Positions 1 to 9,101 of a DNA stretch of 64,000 nucleotides are shown one piece after another. The notes below the pieces were generated by a model, which saw only the letters and a list, made by a program, of their open reading frames with translations, ran no database searches and was not told the origin of the DNA. A program made the translations under genes and the position numbers. Numbering within the stretch: position 1 is the stretch's first letter; each line of letters starts with the position of its first letter. The DNA comes from Granulicella arctica (lineage in GTDB: Bacteria > Acidobacteriota > Terriglobia > Terriglobales > Acidobacteriaceae), in assembly GCF_013410065.1 (NCBI RefSeq), contig NZ_JACCCW010000002.1:2080888-2144887 (forward strand), read 5' to 3'.

Positions 1-1398
1 ATCGCCAAAACCGCCGTTCGACAGAATCGCCACCACATCGCCCGCAGCAAGTCGCGGCACCAGCGCCGATACCACCGCATCCGCATCCGCGCACACAGCC
101 GACGCAATCCCGCGCGCCAGCAATGCATCGGCAACATGCTGCGGCACCAGCCGCTCCCGCTCCGGAATACTCTCCGACTTGAACACCGCCGCCAGCAGCG
201 TCTTGTCCGCCAGCGCAAGGCTCTCCACCAGATCAGCCTCGAAGACATTCCTCCGCAGCGTATTCGACCGCGGCTCTAAAACTGCCCAGAGTCGCCGACC
301 AGGGTAAGCACTCCGCAGAGCTCGCAGCGTCTCCCGGATCGCCGTCGGATGATGCGCAAAGTCGTCGATGATCGTGACACCCTTCACCTCGGCCCGCACC
401 TCCAACCGTCGTTTCACGCTGCGAAATGTGCTGAACGCCTCGACAATCGCCGCCACTGGAACGCCCTGCCCCGCCGCCAGCGCTGCCGCTGCCGTAGCAT
501 TCAGCGCATTGTGCTCTCCCGCCATCGGCAACGTGAGATCGGCAAAGTGAGCACCTGCGCGGTCCACCCGCCACCGCGTCGCCCCATCCTCATACCGCAT
601 TCCCGATACTCGCCAGAATGAATCTGCCGCAAACCCATACCGCTCCACCGCGCAAAACGCCTTCGCCACACACTCGCTCACGTTCTCGCTGCCATCAAAC
701 GCCACCAGCCGCCCGCGTCGTGGAATCAGGTTCACCAGACGCTTGAACGCCGTCTTCACCGCCGCCAGATCGACATAGATATCCGCATGATCAAACTCGA
801 CGTGCGTCAAAATGGCTGCGTCAGGAAAGTAGTGCAGAAACTTCGGCCCCTTGTCGAAGAACGCCGTATCGTACTCATCCCCTTCCAGCAGAAATGGCTG
901 CGGCCTGTCTTTCCCAATAGGCCGCACCATGAAGCTTGTCCCGAAGTTCTCCGCCACTCCACCAATCAAAAACGAAGGCGCGAGAGCAGGGTCGTTCCGC
1001 GACGCGACCTCATAGATCCAGGCCAGCATGCTCGTCGTCGTCGTCTTGCCATGCGTCCCCGCCACCACCAGCGACTCTCGCCCCACGAGGAACTCGTCGT
1101 GCAGAATCGCCGCCATCGACGTAAACGGTATGCGCATATCGAGCACATGCTCCAGCTCCACATTGCCCCGTGAGATCGCATTCCCCACAATCACCAGATC
1201 GGGCCGCGGCTCCAGATTGCGCTCCGCATACGGCTCATGGATCGGAATCCCCCACCCCGCCAGCATGTCGCTCATCGGCGGATACGCCGCCGTATCCGAG
1301 CCCGTCACGCGATGGCCCTGCTCCTTCAGCATCCCCGCGAGCGACGCCATCGCCGTCCCGCAGATACCGATCATATGAATATGTTTCGTCGTTTGCAT
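1..1398 (-). CDS. mpl: UDP-N-acetylmuramate:tripeptide ligase Mpl (3' end cut by window edge)
   Basis: Reading the minus strand from ATG at 1398 gives 466 codons with no stop before the window edge, so the C-terminus is missing. Visible are an N-terminal Mur-ligase Rossmann segment (HIHMIGICGTAM, residues 6-17), the ATP-binding GTHGKTTTTS at 114-123, a central LEGDEYDTAFFD and the Mur C-terminal domain (DDFAHHPTAIRETL). EGDEYD and the start at the first UDP-binding glycine loop are typical of Mpl rather than MurC. Mpl joins recycled L-Ala-gamma-D-Glu-mDap tripeptide to UDP-MurNAc in the cytoplasm. It is the last visible gene of a minus-strand set with ldcA 17 nt upstream and dapF-like, which supports a murein-peptide recycling role. 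MurC is the alternative but fits less well. Confidence 0.9.
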   Translation of the reverse strand, partial: MQTTKHIHMIGICGTAMASLAGMLKEQGHRVTGSDTAAYPPMSDMLAGWGIPIHEPYAERNLEPRPDLVIVGNAISRGNVELEHVLDMRIPFTSMAAILHDEFLVGRESLVVAGTHGKTTTTSMLAWIYEVASRNDPALAPSFLIGGVAENFGTSFMVRPIGKDRPQPFLLEGDEYDTAFFDKGPKFLHYFPDAAILTHVEFDHADIYVDLAAVKTAFKRLVNLIPRRGRLVAFDGSENVSECVAKAFCAVERYGFAADSFWRVSGMRYEDGATRWRVDRAGAHFADLTLPMAGEHNALNATAAAALAAGQGVPVAAIVEAFSTFRSVKRRLEVRAEVKGVTIIDDFAHHPTAIRETLRALRSAYPGRRLWAVLEPRSNTLRRNVFEADLVESLALADKTLLAAVFKSESIPERERLVPQHVADALLARGIASAVCADADAVVSALVPRLAAGDVVAILSNGGFGD

Positions 1399-1415
1399 GC
1401 GCACCAATCGTCAGT

Positions 1416-2357
1416 CTAGAGCGTAACTGCCGCTTCAAGAAAGTCCATGCGCGGGTTCTCCGCAACCGAGCAATCCAGTCGCACCCGAACTCCCAGCGGC
1501 AGCGTCACATTCGGCGCGTCCACATGCCCGCTCCGCAGCCCAATCGCAATCGGGCCTGAAAAATCCCGTAGCGCATGAAGAATTGCCCCCTCCAGCAACT
1601 CCATCTCGCCCGGCGCCACACACTGCTTCATGTCCCCAAACGCAATTCCCTTTACTCCCTCCAGCAAGCCGGAGTAGCGAAGATGAAGCAGCATCCGATC
1701 CCACTGGTACGGCTTCGTTCCAATATCTTCGAGAAACAGCACACCACCCAGCTTGCGTGGAGCATACGGCGTTCCCAGCGACTCAGTCAGAATCGACAGA
1801 CAGCCTCCATCAATACGCCCCTCCGCTGTGCCCGACCGCAGCACCCGCAGACCATCTGCCGCTTCCAGCGACCAGCTCGCATCCCCCTCAAACACATGCC
1901 GCCAGCTCGCAACGTCAACACCATCGACCCGAGCAAAATCCGAAGCCACCATCGGCGCATAGAAACACACCAACCCCGTCTCATTCCGCAGCCAGCGGTG
2001 CAGCGAGGTCTGATCGCTGTACCCGACAAACACCTTTGGATTCGCACCGATCAACGCAGCATCCAGATAAGGCAGCAGCTCCGCCGAACCCCACCCGCCA
2101 CGCGTACAAAGAATTCCATCGATCGTCGGATCGGCAAACACAGCGTGAAGATCGCTCAACCGATCCTCCAGCTTCCCTGCGTAGTACAGCGGCTCACGAG
2201 CCAGCGCATGAGGCGCAAGCACCGGTTCATACCCTATCGCCCTCAGCCCTTCCATCCCCTTCTCTACCAGCTCAGGCTTGGGCGTGCTCGCAGGCGACAC
2301 CACCGCGATCCTTGCACCATGACGCAGTGCTCGAGGCTTGATCAAAGGTTCACTCAC
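1416..2357 (-). CDS. ldcA: LD-carboxypeptidase (peptidase S66)
   Basis: 313 aa, the usual S66 length. The nucleophile motif VGYSDQTSLHRWL holds the catalytic Ser. The Glu and His partners are visible in FLEDIGTKPYQWDRML and GLRSGHVDAPN. The family removes the terminal D-Ala from murein tetrapeptides in the cytoplasm, giving the tripeptide that Mpl uses. The start is GTG at 2357 and overlaps the TGA of the upstream dapF-like gene by 4 nt (GTGA), so the two are translationally coupled. Mpl follows 17 nt downstream. There is no signal peptide, which agrees with a recycling role. Microcin-resistance (MccF-like) S66 proteins are the alternative, but the neighbours favour LdcA. Confidence 0.9.
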   Translation of the reverse strand: MSEPLIKPRALRHGARIAVVSPASTPKPELVEKGMEGLRAIGYEPVLAPHALAREPLYYAGKLEDRLSDLHAVFADPTIDGILCTRGGWGSAELLPYLDAALIGANPKVFVGYSDQTSLHRWLRNETGLVCFYAPMVASDFARVDGVDVASWRHVFEGDASWSLEAADGLRVLRSGTAEGRIDGGCLSILTESLGTPYAPRKLGGVLFLEDIGTKPYQWDRMLLHLRYSGLLEGVKGIAFGDMKQCVAPGEMELLEGAILHALRDFSGPIAIGLRSGHVDAPNVTLPLGVRVRLDCSVAENPRMDFLEAAVTL

Positions 2358-3157
2358 AACTCGAACGCCTCACCCATGCAAATAATCTCCGCTGGTCCCG
2401 TCAACAGCATCGGAGCATCGTTCGACGGCCATACCGTGCGCTGCGATCCACCCTGAGCAATCGCCGTCAACTCGCGGTTCACACCACGCAGCGCCATCGC
2501 AGCAGAGGACGAAGCACACGTCCCCGTCCCCGACGAGGTCGTCGGCCCACACCCTCGCTCGTAGATGCGAAACGCAATCTCCGCATCCGACAACACCTTT
2601 ACAAACTCCACATTCGTCCCGAACTTGAATAGCGGGCTCGTGCTGATCTTCTCACCCAGCTCCTGCCACGCCAGTCCATGAGCACTGAAATCGTCGGTAT
2701 CCACGAAGAGCACAAAGTGTGGATTCCCTGCATTCACCATCGCCCCCGCAACCTCGCCCACACCCGGCAGCTCGATCGTTCGCGGCATCACACGCGGTAC
2801 GCCCATCCCACTCTCGATCAGATACGTGGGCCCGGTCGCCTCCACGACACGGCACGTCCGCACACCACCATGCGTCCCAAACACCACCTCCGTTAGCCCC
2901 TCACTCTTCGCCAGCCAAGCTGCGACGCAACGCGTCCCATTACCTGAAAGCTCCGCCTCACTCCCATCCGCATTGAACAGCCTCAGAAAAAAATCTCCCC
3001 CTGCGCGCCGCTCGAGAAACTCAATGCCGTCTGCGCCGATGCTCGTATTCCGTGAGCATAGCTTCCGCGCCAGGGCAGCATGGTTGCGCTCAGCAGCCGC
3101 TTCCTCGATCACCAGAAAGTCGTTGCCGCACGCGTGGGCCTTCACAAAAGAAATCAT
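2354..3157 (-). CDS. dapF: DapF-fold protein (diaminopimelate epimerase family) with Ser/Ser in place of both catalytic Cys
   Basis: 267 aa from ATG 3157, chosen because GGACGG precedes it and the upstream MgtC-like gene stops 7 nt earlier. An alternative start 39 nt upstream would overlap that gene. The DapF fold is clear: FVKAHACGNDFLV at 4-16, FNADGSEAEL before the first active-site loop, and IYERGCGPTTSSGTGTC near 198-214. Canonical DapF has CGNG and ACGTG. Here both catalytic Cys positions are Ser: Ser71 (LSGNGTRC) and Ser209 (TSSGTG). Known DapF needs the two cysteines as acid and base to turn LL-DAP into meso-DAP, so epimerase activity is doubtful. The operon with ldcA and mpl still points to a substrate in murein or DAP metabolism. 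The family call is strong and the activity is open. Confidence 0.85.
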   Translation of the reverse strand: MISFVKAHACGNDFLVIEEAAAERNHAALARKLCSRNTSIGADGIEFLERRAGGDFFLRLFNADGSEAELSGNGTRCVAAWLAKSEGLTEVVFGTHGGVRTCRVVEATGPTYLIESGMGVPRVMPRTIELPGVGEVAGAMVNAGNPHFVLFVDTDDFSAHGLAWQELGEKISTSPLFKFGTNVEFVKVLSDAEIAFRIYERGCGPTTSSGTGTCASSSAAMALRGVNRELTAIAQGGSQRTVWPSNDAPMLLTGPAEIICMGEAFEL

Positions 3158-3164
3158 TCCGTCC

Positions 3165-3869
3165 TTACTCCTCTTCGGCGTCGCGAAAGACGACAACCTG
3201 ATCCGTGGTATCGCTCGCCTTCAATTCAGCAAGCAACCGTTGATGTTTTTTCTGCTCCGCCGTCACAAGAAACACGACGCGCTGCAACGACGTGATCGCA
3301 TCCCGTTCAACAATATTGAGACGCTCTCCCATGCGGTCCAGCACGCTGATAATCGCGGCCAGCATAGTGTTCTGATCCGCCCCACGCACCTCATAGACCA
3401 GCGGATAGCGCTTCCATCCAATGCGCGACTCCATGAGGCCGACAAATTGCAGCGCAATCAACGTAATCCCGGTTGCCAGTGCAGCTTCAAGATAAAGCCC
3501 CGCTCCACACGCCATGCCAATCGACGCAACCACAAAAACCGTCGCCGCACTCGTCAACCCCAGCACACGATTACGCGCATGAAGAATCAGACCCGCCCCA
3601 AGAAAGCCAATGCCCTGCACGATGTTCGCAGCAACGCGCCCCTTATCCGGATTGCTGTCGCCCGCCAGTACCGCTGACAACATCGTAAAAAACGCGCAGC
3701 CCAGGCAGATCAGCATGTTTGTCCGCAGGCCCGACGCCTTGCGCCGCCACTCCCGCTCCACACCGATCAGGCCGCCCATCGCGCACGCCATCAGCAACCG
3801 CTTTGCCGTTCCGCTCGAGAGCAGCTCCTGATCGATTTGGCTGAAGTGAAACGACGAAGGCATGAACAT
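3165..3869 (-). CDS. MgtC/SapB family membrane protein
   Basis: 234 aa. The N-terminal half has four to five hydrophobic segments and MgtC hallmarks: GGLIGVEREWRRKASGLRTN near residues 32-51 and IVQGIGFLGAGLI near 84-96. The C-terminal part (about 160-230) is a soluble ACT-like regulatory domain (YEVRGADQNTMLAAIISVL). MgtC proteins sit in the inner membrane and are linked to magnesium homeostasis or to F-ATPase inhibition during stress. Which applies here cannot be told. It is 7 nt upstream of dapF-like on the same strand and may be co-transcribed with the murein genes. Two in-frame ATGs (3869, 3863) are possible and neither has a strong Shine-Dalgarno sequence. Confidence 0.85.
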   Translation of the reverse strand: MFMPSSFHFSQIDQELLSSGTAKRLLMACAMGGLIGVEREWRRKASGLRTNMLICLGCAFFTMLSAVLAGDSNPDKGRVAANIVQGIGFLGAGLILHARNRVLGLTSAATVFVVASIGMACGAGLYLEAALATGITLIALQFVGLMESRIGWKRYPLVYEVRGADQNTMLAAIISVLDRMGERLNIVERDAITSLQRVVFLVTAEQKKHQRLLAELKASDTTDQVVVFRDAEEE

Positions 3870-3905
3870 AGTCTGGCTGCGATAGTAGCACTTACTGCGA
3901 TGAAA

Positions 3906-5597
3906 TCAGGGCCGCAACCCCAACGAAAACACCTTGTAAACATTCGACTGATACACCCGCGCACACGGTTGTCCTGTCGAGCACAGCACCGTCAACTCCG
4001 TCAGATTCGCCGGATGCGACGCAACCGCCGCCGACACCGGATCCCCTGCAATCGCCACCACATACGCCGCATAGTTCGCAGGCGCACTCAGGGCCTGGTG
4101 GAAGCTGTCATAGTCCCCTTCGCTCAACATCTGCTTCAGAGGAATCCCAGCCTGCTGAATCGCCCCAATGTGATCGGAGGTATACATCAGGATCGGCGAT
4201 CCCACCGGGAACGACTGCAACTCTCGCGCAACCACTGCCTCGAACGGCACACGCGTCGTTGCATTGACGATACCTTCCTTCAACACCAGAGGAACGAAGT
4301 ACACCATCGCAATTGCGTTCGCGACGATCAGCAAAAATGCAGCAGGCTCCATCAGCTTCGCCACCAACGGCTTCGATGCGCGAATACGATCCTCAAACGC
4401 CGCAATCGCCACAAAACAGAACAGCGTCAGCGCTGGCAGCATCTCCATCCCGTAACGCGAGTTGTAGAACGAATGCGGATAGAGCTGCGGTATAAAGATC
4501 GGCACCGATCCATACGCGATCGAATAGATATAAAACGGCAGCGGCATCCATAGCAGCGTCGCAGCAAGTTGCATGCGACGTCGAATCGCCACCACAAGTC
4601 CCGCAAGAGCCGCCACCATCAGCGCAAAACCTATCTCCCAGGCAGCCGCATCCACCTGCGCCGTGCGCATGTAGAACAGCAGCGCCCAACCAGGATTATG
4701 CCAACCACGGTAATGCTTCGAACCCGGCGGCGACGTCTTCTTCTCTATCGCCGAAGCCGAATAAGGCCCACGCATAAAGTCCAGCGGATCGTGATAAAAG
4801 TGCTGGTTATACGCCAGCCACCCCAGCGGAGCAGCAACCGCAAGCAACGTAAACACGACAAACGCAGGCCGAACCCGCGCCCATATCGACCGGTGCCGCG
4901 CAAGCTCCCACGTCAGTACGCACCACACCACTGCCCCTGCAATCCACCCGTCGTAGCGCGTGTACACTGCCGCCACAATCAGCAACCCAAGCCCCACCAA
5001 CCGTCTCGCGACCGCAGCATGAGCTCCACTTCGAATCGCCGCCACACACTCCACCGTCAACAGTGTGAGCCAAATAAACAGCGCAAGAAATAGCGGCTCC
5101 GTCATCGCCGTCGTCGCGAGGTACAGCAGGTTCGGATTCAGCCCATAGAACACCGTCGCCGCAAACGCCCAGCGCGGAACCACGACCCGCCGCGCCAGCC
5201 GGTAGAACCCCGCCACGCCCGCGACATAGAACAACAGCGACGGCCAGGCCCCTGCCAGTCCGTTCTGCCACCACATCATCTTCTGCACGAACGGAACCAT
5301 CAGCAGGTGCGGCAGCGGAAGCCATACGCCGCCAAGCTGCGCCCAGCCCGGATTGCGCGAATCCAGAATGCGTCGCGCAATCCCGAGATGCGCCACCGCA
5401 TCCCCATACAGCAATAAGTAACCGCGCAAGTAACAAATAATCAACGCCAGAAAAGAGAGCAACACTGCGAACAGCGCAATCGGAAATGTCTCCGCACGCG
5501 TCGCTGGCCGCACCACATTCGGATCGGCATTCGCAACTATCTCCGCCGGCGCCGGCGCCGACGAGCGCCTGCCCGTTCTACGCGCCCTCGAAGTCAA
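3906..5597 (-). CDS. Polytopic membrane glycosyltransferase-like protein (GT-C/ArnT-like)
   Basis: About 563 aa from a TTG that overlaps the end of the upstream pfkB gene by 20 nt. A later start is possible because the first 35 residues are Arg/Ala/Pro-rich. There are about ten hydrophobic segments. The first periplasmic loop has YLLLYGDAVAHLGIARRI (about 62-79), which resembles the acidic loop motif of GT-C enzymes such as ArnT and PMT that take sugars from polyprenyl-phosphate carriers. Further conserved-looking loops are TTAMTEPLFLA and YTRYDGW. The substrate is not known. Membership in an envelope glycosylation pathway is inferred only from the fold. Confidence 0.6.
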   Translation of the reverse strand: MTSRARRTGRRSSAPAPAEIVANADPNVVRPATRAETFPIALFAVLLSFLALIICYLRGYLLLYGDAVAHLGIARRILDSRNPGWAQLGGVWLPLPHLLMVPFVQKMMWWQNGLAGAWPSLLFYVAGVAGFYRLARRVVVPRWAFAATVFYGLNPNLLYLATTAMTEPLFLALFIWLTLLTVECVAAIRSGAHAAVARRLVGLGLLIVAAVYTRYDGWIAGAVVWCVLTWELARHRSIWARVRPAFVVFTLLAVAAPLGWLAYNQHFYHDPLDFMRGPYSASAIEKKTSPPGSKHYRGWHNPGWALLFYMRTAQVDAAAWEIGFALMVAALAGLVVAIRRRMQLAATLLWMPLPFYIYSIAYGSVPIFIPQLYPHSFYNSRYGMEMLPALTLFCFVAIAAFEDRIRASKPLVAKLMEPAAFLLIVANAIAMVYFVPLVLKEGIVNATTRVPFEAVVARELQSFPVGSPILMYTSDHIGAIQQAGIPLKQMLSEGDYDSFHQALSAPANYAAYVVAIAGDPVSAAVASHPANLTELTVLCSTGQPCARVYQSNVYKVFSLGLRP

Positions 5598-6522
5598 GAT
5601 GCGACATCTCCCGGAAAAGCTTGAAGCGCTCCTCGATCTCCTCGCGCGTTACCCCCTGCAAACGTTCCGTTCCGAAGCGCTCTACCGCGAACGAACCCAT
5701 CACGCCGCCATAGAACATCGCCGTCCGAAACACCGCAGGTGTCAGCACTGGCCGCGACGCAATATACCCATAGAAGCCCCCGGCAAACGAATCGCCCGCG
5801 CCCGTCGGATCGACAACCTCTGCCAACGGCAGTGCCGGTGCACGAAACGGCACGGTGACATGCTTGCTCCCCGTAAAGGAGCGATCGCCAAAAAACGCCG
5901 TCGCGCCATACTCTCCATGCTTCACCACCAGCGATTTCGGCCCCATCGCCAGCACCTTCTCGGCAGCACGAACAGCATTCTGTTCCCCCGATAACATGCG
6001 CGCCTCACCGTCGTTAATCAGCAGCACGTCCAGTTCTCGCAACACCACGGCAAGATTTGCCGCATGGTCTGCGATCCAGTAGTTCATCGTATCGCCGCAC
6101 ACCATGCGTACGTTCGGCATTTGCTTGCGCACCCGCGCCTGCAGTACCGGATCGATGTTCGCAAGAAACAGATACTCGCTATCCGTGTACGCCGCGGGAA
6201 TCTTCGGTTCAAATGTCTCGAAGACATTCAGGTCTGTCCCCAGCGTCTTTGCCTCGTTCAGGTTCCCAACATACGATCCCGTCCAATGAAAACTCAGCCC
6301 CGGTGCATGCTCGATCCCCTGAGTATCGATGCCGCGCCGCGTGAACACCGCCTCGTGCTCCGGCGTAAAGTCCTCGCCCACCACAGCGATCACGCGCACC
6401 GGAGTAAAGAAGCTCGCCGCAAGCGCAAAGTGCGTCGCCGCACCGCCAAGGCAATCGTCCACCTTGCCATGCGGAGTCTCAATGTTGTCAAACGCTACCG
6501 AACCAACTACTAGAATCGCCAT
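5578..6522 (-). CDS. PfkB-family carbohydrate/nucleoside kinase
   Basis: 314 aa from ATG 6522. A TTG 3 nt upstream is possible, but an AGAAAGACGG stretch fits the ATG. The ribokinase fold is shown by the N-terminal GSVAFDNIET, the GGAATHFALAA sugar-binding region and the C-terminal DPTGAGDSFAGGFYGY (about 250-265) with the catalytic Asp and anion hole. It lies 57 nt downstream of mtnP. A link to methylthioadenosine or adenosine salvage (for example phosphorylating a nucleoside or pentose released by MtnP) is an inference from position. The substrate cannot be read from sequence. The C-terminus (EEIEERFKLFREM) is a helical tail. Confidence 0.8.
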   Translation of the reverse strand: MAILVVGSVAFDNIETPHGKVDDCLGGAATHFALAASFFTPVRVIAVVGEDFTPEHEAVFTRRGIDTQGIEHAPGLSFHWTGSYVGNLNEAKTLGTDLNVFETFEPKIPAAYTDSEYLFLANIDPVLQARVRKQMPNVRMVCGDTMNYWIADHAANLAVVLRELDVLLINDGEARMLSGEQNAVRAAEKVLAMGPKSLVVKHGEYGATAFFGDRSFTGSKHVTVPFRAPALPLAEVVDPTGAGDSFAGGFYGYIASRPVLTPAVFRTAMFYGGVMGSFAVERFGTERLQGVTREEIEERFKLFREMSHLDFEGA

Positions 6523-6579
6523 CAATCCGTCTTTCTCGCCATCGCGAACTTAGTTAAAAATAAATTGCAACCATCTAAG

Positions 6580-7440
6580 TTACATATACTTGTTGAGCAG
6601 AATTTCCAGCTTCTCCCGCGTCTTCTCCGGAATAGCCTTACGATCCGTCAAAATGGCATACTTCATAGCCGTCGTACAAGCGCAGGTCCGTTCCACGGGC
6701 ATCGCCGCAACCGACGCTTTCACGACCTTCGCTGCATTCTCCGCGTTCTGATGCATCACAGCCACGATCTGGTCCACCGTCACGTCGTCATGCCCTTCGC
6801 GCCAGCAATCATAGTCGGTCACCATCGCCATCGTCGCATAGCAGATCTCCGCCTCGCGTGCGAGCTTTGCCTCTTGCAGATTCGTCATGCCGATCACATC
6901 CGCACCCCAGCTCCGGTACAGATTCGACTCCGCACGCGTCGAGAACTGCGGTCCCTCCATACACACATATGTCCCGCCACTCTTGCCGACGACACCAACC
7001 TCCGCACATGCCTCCGCAAACGTCGACACGACCGTTCCACACACAGGATCGCCAAACCCCACATGCGCCACAATGCCATCCCCGAAGAACGTCCCAACAC
7101 GACCAAACGTGCGATCGATAAACTGGTCCGGCAGTACAAAATCCGTAGGCTTGTGCTCCTCCTTCAGCGATCCCACCGCAGAGACCGAAAGAATGCGCTC
7201 CACACCCAGCACCTTCATCGCATAGATATTCGCGCGAAAGTTCAGCTCACTTGGAAGCAGCCGATGCCCACGTCCATGCCGCGCAAGAAAGGCCACCTTG
7301 CGCCCTTCCAGATCACCCAGCACAAACGCGTCGGAAGGCTCGCCAAACGGTGTCTCGATGCTCTCTTCACGAATGTTGGTAAGCCCAGGCATCGAATACA
7401 GCCCGCTGCCTCCGATGATTCCAATCTCTGCCTTCTGCAA
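6580..7440 (-). CDS. mtnP: S-methyl-5'-thioadenosine phosphorylase
   Basis: 286 aa, the family length. The start is TTG at 7440, fixed by a strong AAGGAG seven bases upstream and by the family N-terminus (AEIGIIGGSGLY). Motifs of the trimeric MTAP/PNP class are present: phosphate loop GGSGLY, FLARHGRGHRLLPSELNFRAN, YVCMEGPQFSTRAES and VIGMTNLQEAKLAREAEI, followed by the DYDCW stretch. The enzyme splits MTA with phosphate into adenine and 5-methylthioribose-1-phosphate in the cytoplasm, clearing a by-product of polyamine and quorum-signal synthesis. The PfkB kinase follows 57 nt downstream. MTIP activity (inosine form) is the main alternative. Confidence 0.92.
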   Translation of the reverse strand: MQKAEIGIIGGSGLYSMPGLTNIREESIETPFGEPSDAFVLGDLEGRKVAFLARHGRGHRLLPSELNFRANIYAMKVLGVERILSVSAVGSLKEEHKPTDFVLPDQFIDRTFGRVGTFFGDGIVAHVGFGDPVCGTVVSTFAEACAEVGVVGKSGGTYVCMEGPQFSTRAESNLYRSWGADVIGMTNLQEAKLAREAEICYATMAMVTDYDCWREGHDDVTVDQIVAVMHQNAENAAKVVKASVAAMPVERTCACTTAMKYAILTDRKAIPEKTREKLEILLNKYM

Positions 7441-7472
7441 GTCGTTCTCCTTGAATCTGCTTCAAATAGTCA

Positions 7473-9011
7473 TTAATCGCGCTGAACAAAAGTATATCGT
7501 TGCAGCATCGCAGCCTTCATCATCCCAAACGACGAAAGCGTCCGCGACAACGCCAGAGCCGGATCATGCAATGGCATCATCGCAGGTGAACCAGCCGCCT
7601 GCTCGATCGGCCCGCTCGACTGCGCCTCCGCAACTCTATCCCGCAGCGTCCGCGACAACGCCAGCGGAAATCCCTCGCCAACGTACACGTTGTCGCCCGA
7701 GATCGATAGCAGCACATCGCCCTCGTTCGTCGAATAGATCTGCTCGCTCGCGTTCGCCTCGTCCTTATCGCGCCGCACCACGCCAGAGTACTGCCGAGGC
7801 AGCTCCGCCGCATACATCCGCAGAAACGCCCGCGCCGCCGCCGCACTCTTCCAGCGCGCGTAATACAGCAGCCCCAGCGACGCCGTCGACGTCCTCGCCT
7901 CAGCCGTCACAGCACTCTTCCGCTGGACCGCATAGTAGACGCCGCCATCCCACGCTGGCGTAATCGCCTTCGACATCTCTTGCCCACCAAACAGCTCCGT
8001 CAGTATCCGAACATCCAGCTCGCCCATCACGCCCACATCGTACGGCGTGTACTCCGCGTCCAGCAGCGGATGCAGATCCGGCAGCCGCAACACAGGCACC
8101 GGCGCATGGCTCATATACGCCACCGGATGCAAAATCTCGAAGCTCGATGACGGTGGATTCTCAAGCGTCCCCGCAAACGCCGCCGCACGCCCCGCCTTCG
8201 TCAACACTGCATCTTCAAAGCTCAACCCTTCGCTATACGGAAACAGCAACGACTCCTGTAGCAGCAGCGGAGCCCGCGCTAGCACCGGCGATCCGCTCGT
8301 ATCCGCAGCCGCATCCTTGAAGCGATCCAGCAGCTCTGGAGCATCCAACAGCGTCTTCCCTGCTGGCTTCAGCGTGTAGTCGACAAAGCTCACCATCGCC
8401 TGTCCCTCCGCCACCGCCTCACGCGCAGTCTCAGCCTCGTCCGTCTGAATGTGCCGGTTATCCTCCTGCACATCCCTCGCAATCCCAGGCGTCTCGACAT
8501 CGGACCACTTCGTCAGCCCAACCTTTTGATCCTGCAAAGCATGTGTCAGCTCATGCGCCAGCACTGGCTTCTGCTCCTCCGGCTGGATCCAGTCCAGCAG
8601 ACTCACCGTCTTCGTCTTGTTGTCGTAGAAGCCCGCAATCTGCTCCGTCAGCAGCGTCACCAGAAACGATTGCAGGTGAAAGTCCCGGTCCAACAACCCG
8701 AATTTCTTCAGCACAATCTCCGACCGCTCCAGCCGCTTCGTTCCCTCATCCTCATTAAACTTTTGCTTGAGGTACTTGTTTACCTCTTCCCGCGAGATCA
8801 TCTTCCGCTTCACCGGATGCTCGATCGGCAGCCCCGTATCCTTGCTGACGAAGCCGAGAATCTCATCGACCGAGCGGAACAGTTCCTTCGCCTGATCCTT
8901 CGTAATGCGCGTCTCTGCCTTTGTTGGAGCCGCACTCGTTCCGGCCCCTTGCTGCGCCACGCCTGCCGTCGCCACAACAGCCAGCGCCGCGCACACTATA
9001 CTCTTCCGCAA
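7473..9011 (-). CDS. Exported HExxH metallopeptidase-like protein
   Basis: 512 aa if started at TTG 9011, which gives a clean signal peptide (RKSIVCAALAVVATAGVAQ). The frame stays open to about 9119, but that would overlap ygfZ on the other strand and bury the signal peptide. The key motif is LAHELTHALQDQKVGL, a zinc HExxH site, preceded by AGFYDNKTKTVSLLDW, an arrangement seen in secreted zincin-like peptidases. A Glu-rich stretch after it (ETAREAVAEGQA) could give the third ligand. The C-terminal half (about 330-512) has no recognised domain. It lies 32 nt upstream of mtnP on the same strand and a shared transcript is possible. Substrate unknown. Confidence 0.7.
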   Translation of the reverse strand: MRKSIVCAALAVVATAGVAQQGAGTSAAPTKAETRITKDQAKELFRSVDEILGFVSKDTGLPIEHPVKRKMISREEVNKYLKQKFNEDEGTKRLERSEIVLKKFGLLDRDFHLQSFLVTLLTEQIAGFYDNKTKTVSLLDWIQPEEQKPVLAHELTHALQDQKVGLTKWSDVETPGIARDVQEDNRHIQTDEAETAREAVAEGQAMVSFVDYTLKPAGKTLLDAPELLDRFKDAAADTSGSPVLARAPLLLQESLLFPYSEGLSFEDAVLTKAGRAAAFAGTLENPPSSSFEILHPVAYMSHAPVPVLRLPDLHPLLDAEYTPYDVGVMGELDVRILTELFGGQEMSKAITPAWDGGVYYAVQRKSAVTAEARTSTASLGLLYYARWKSAAAARAFLRMYAAELPRQYSGVVRRDKDEANASEQIYSTNEGDVLLSISGDNVYVGEGFPLALSRTLRDRVAEAQSSGPIEQAAGSPAMMPLHDPALALSRTLSSFGMMKAAMLQRYTFVQRD

Positions 9012-9062
9012 TCCGCCATTCAGCGCCGGTTCCAACCGCAATCCAGACCTCGCAATCACCGC

Positions 9063-9068
9063 TATAAT
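9063..9068 (+). promoter_or_regulatory. Candidate -10 box upstream of ygfZ
   Basis: A perfect TATAAT lies 33 nt before the ygfZ ATG. No good TTGACA-like -35 is seen 16-18 nt upstream, so this is a candidate only. Confidence 0.4.
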
Positions 9069-9101
9069 CAAGTGTACGCAGAGTTTCGCGCTCCGTCCGT
9101 C

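Noticed and set aside
8451..9101. Plus-strand extension of ygfZ upstream of 9102
   Set aside because: The sequence is Leu/Arg-rich antisense of the metallopeptidase gene; the YgfZ family starts near ATG 9102.
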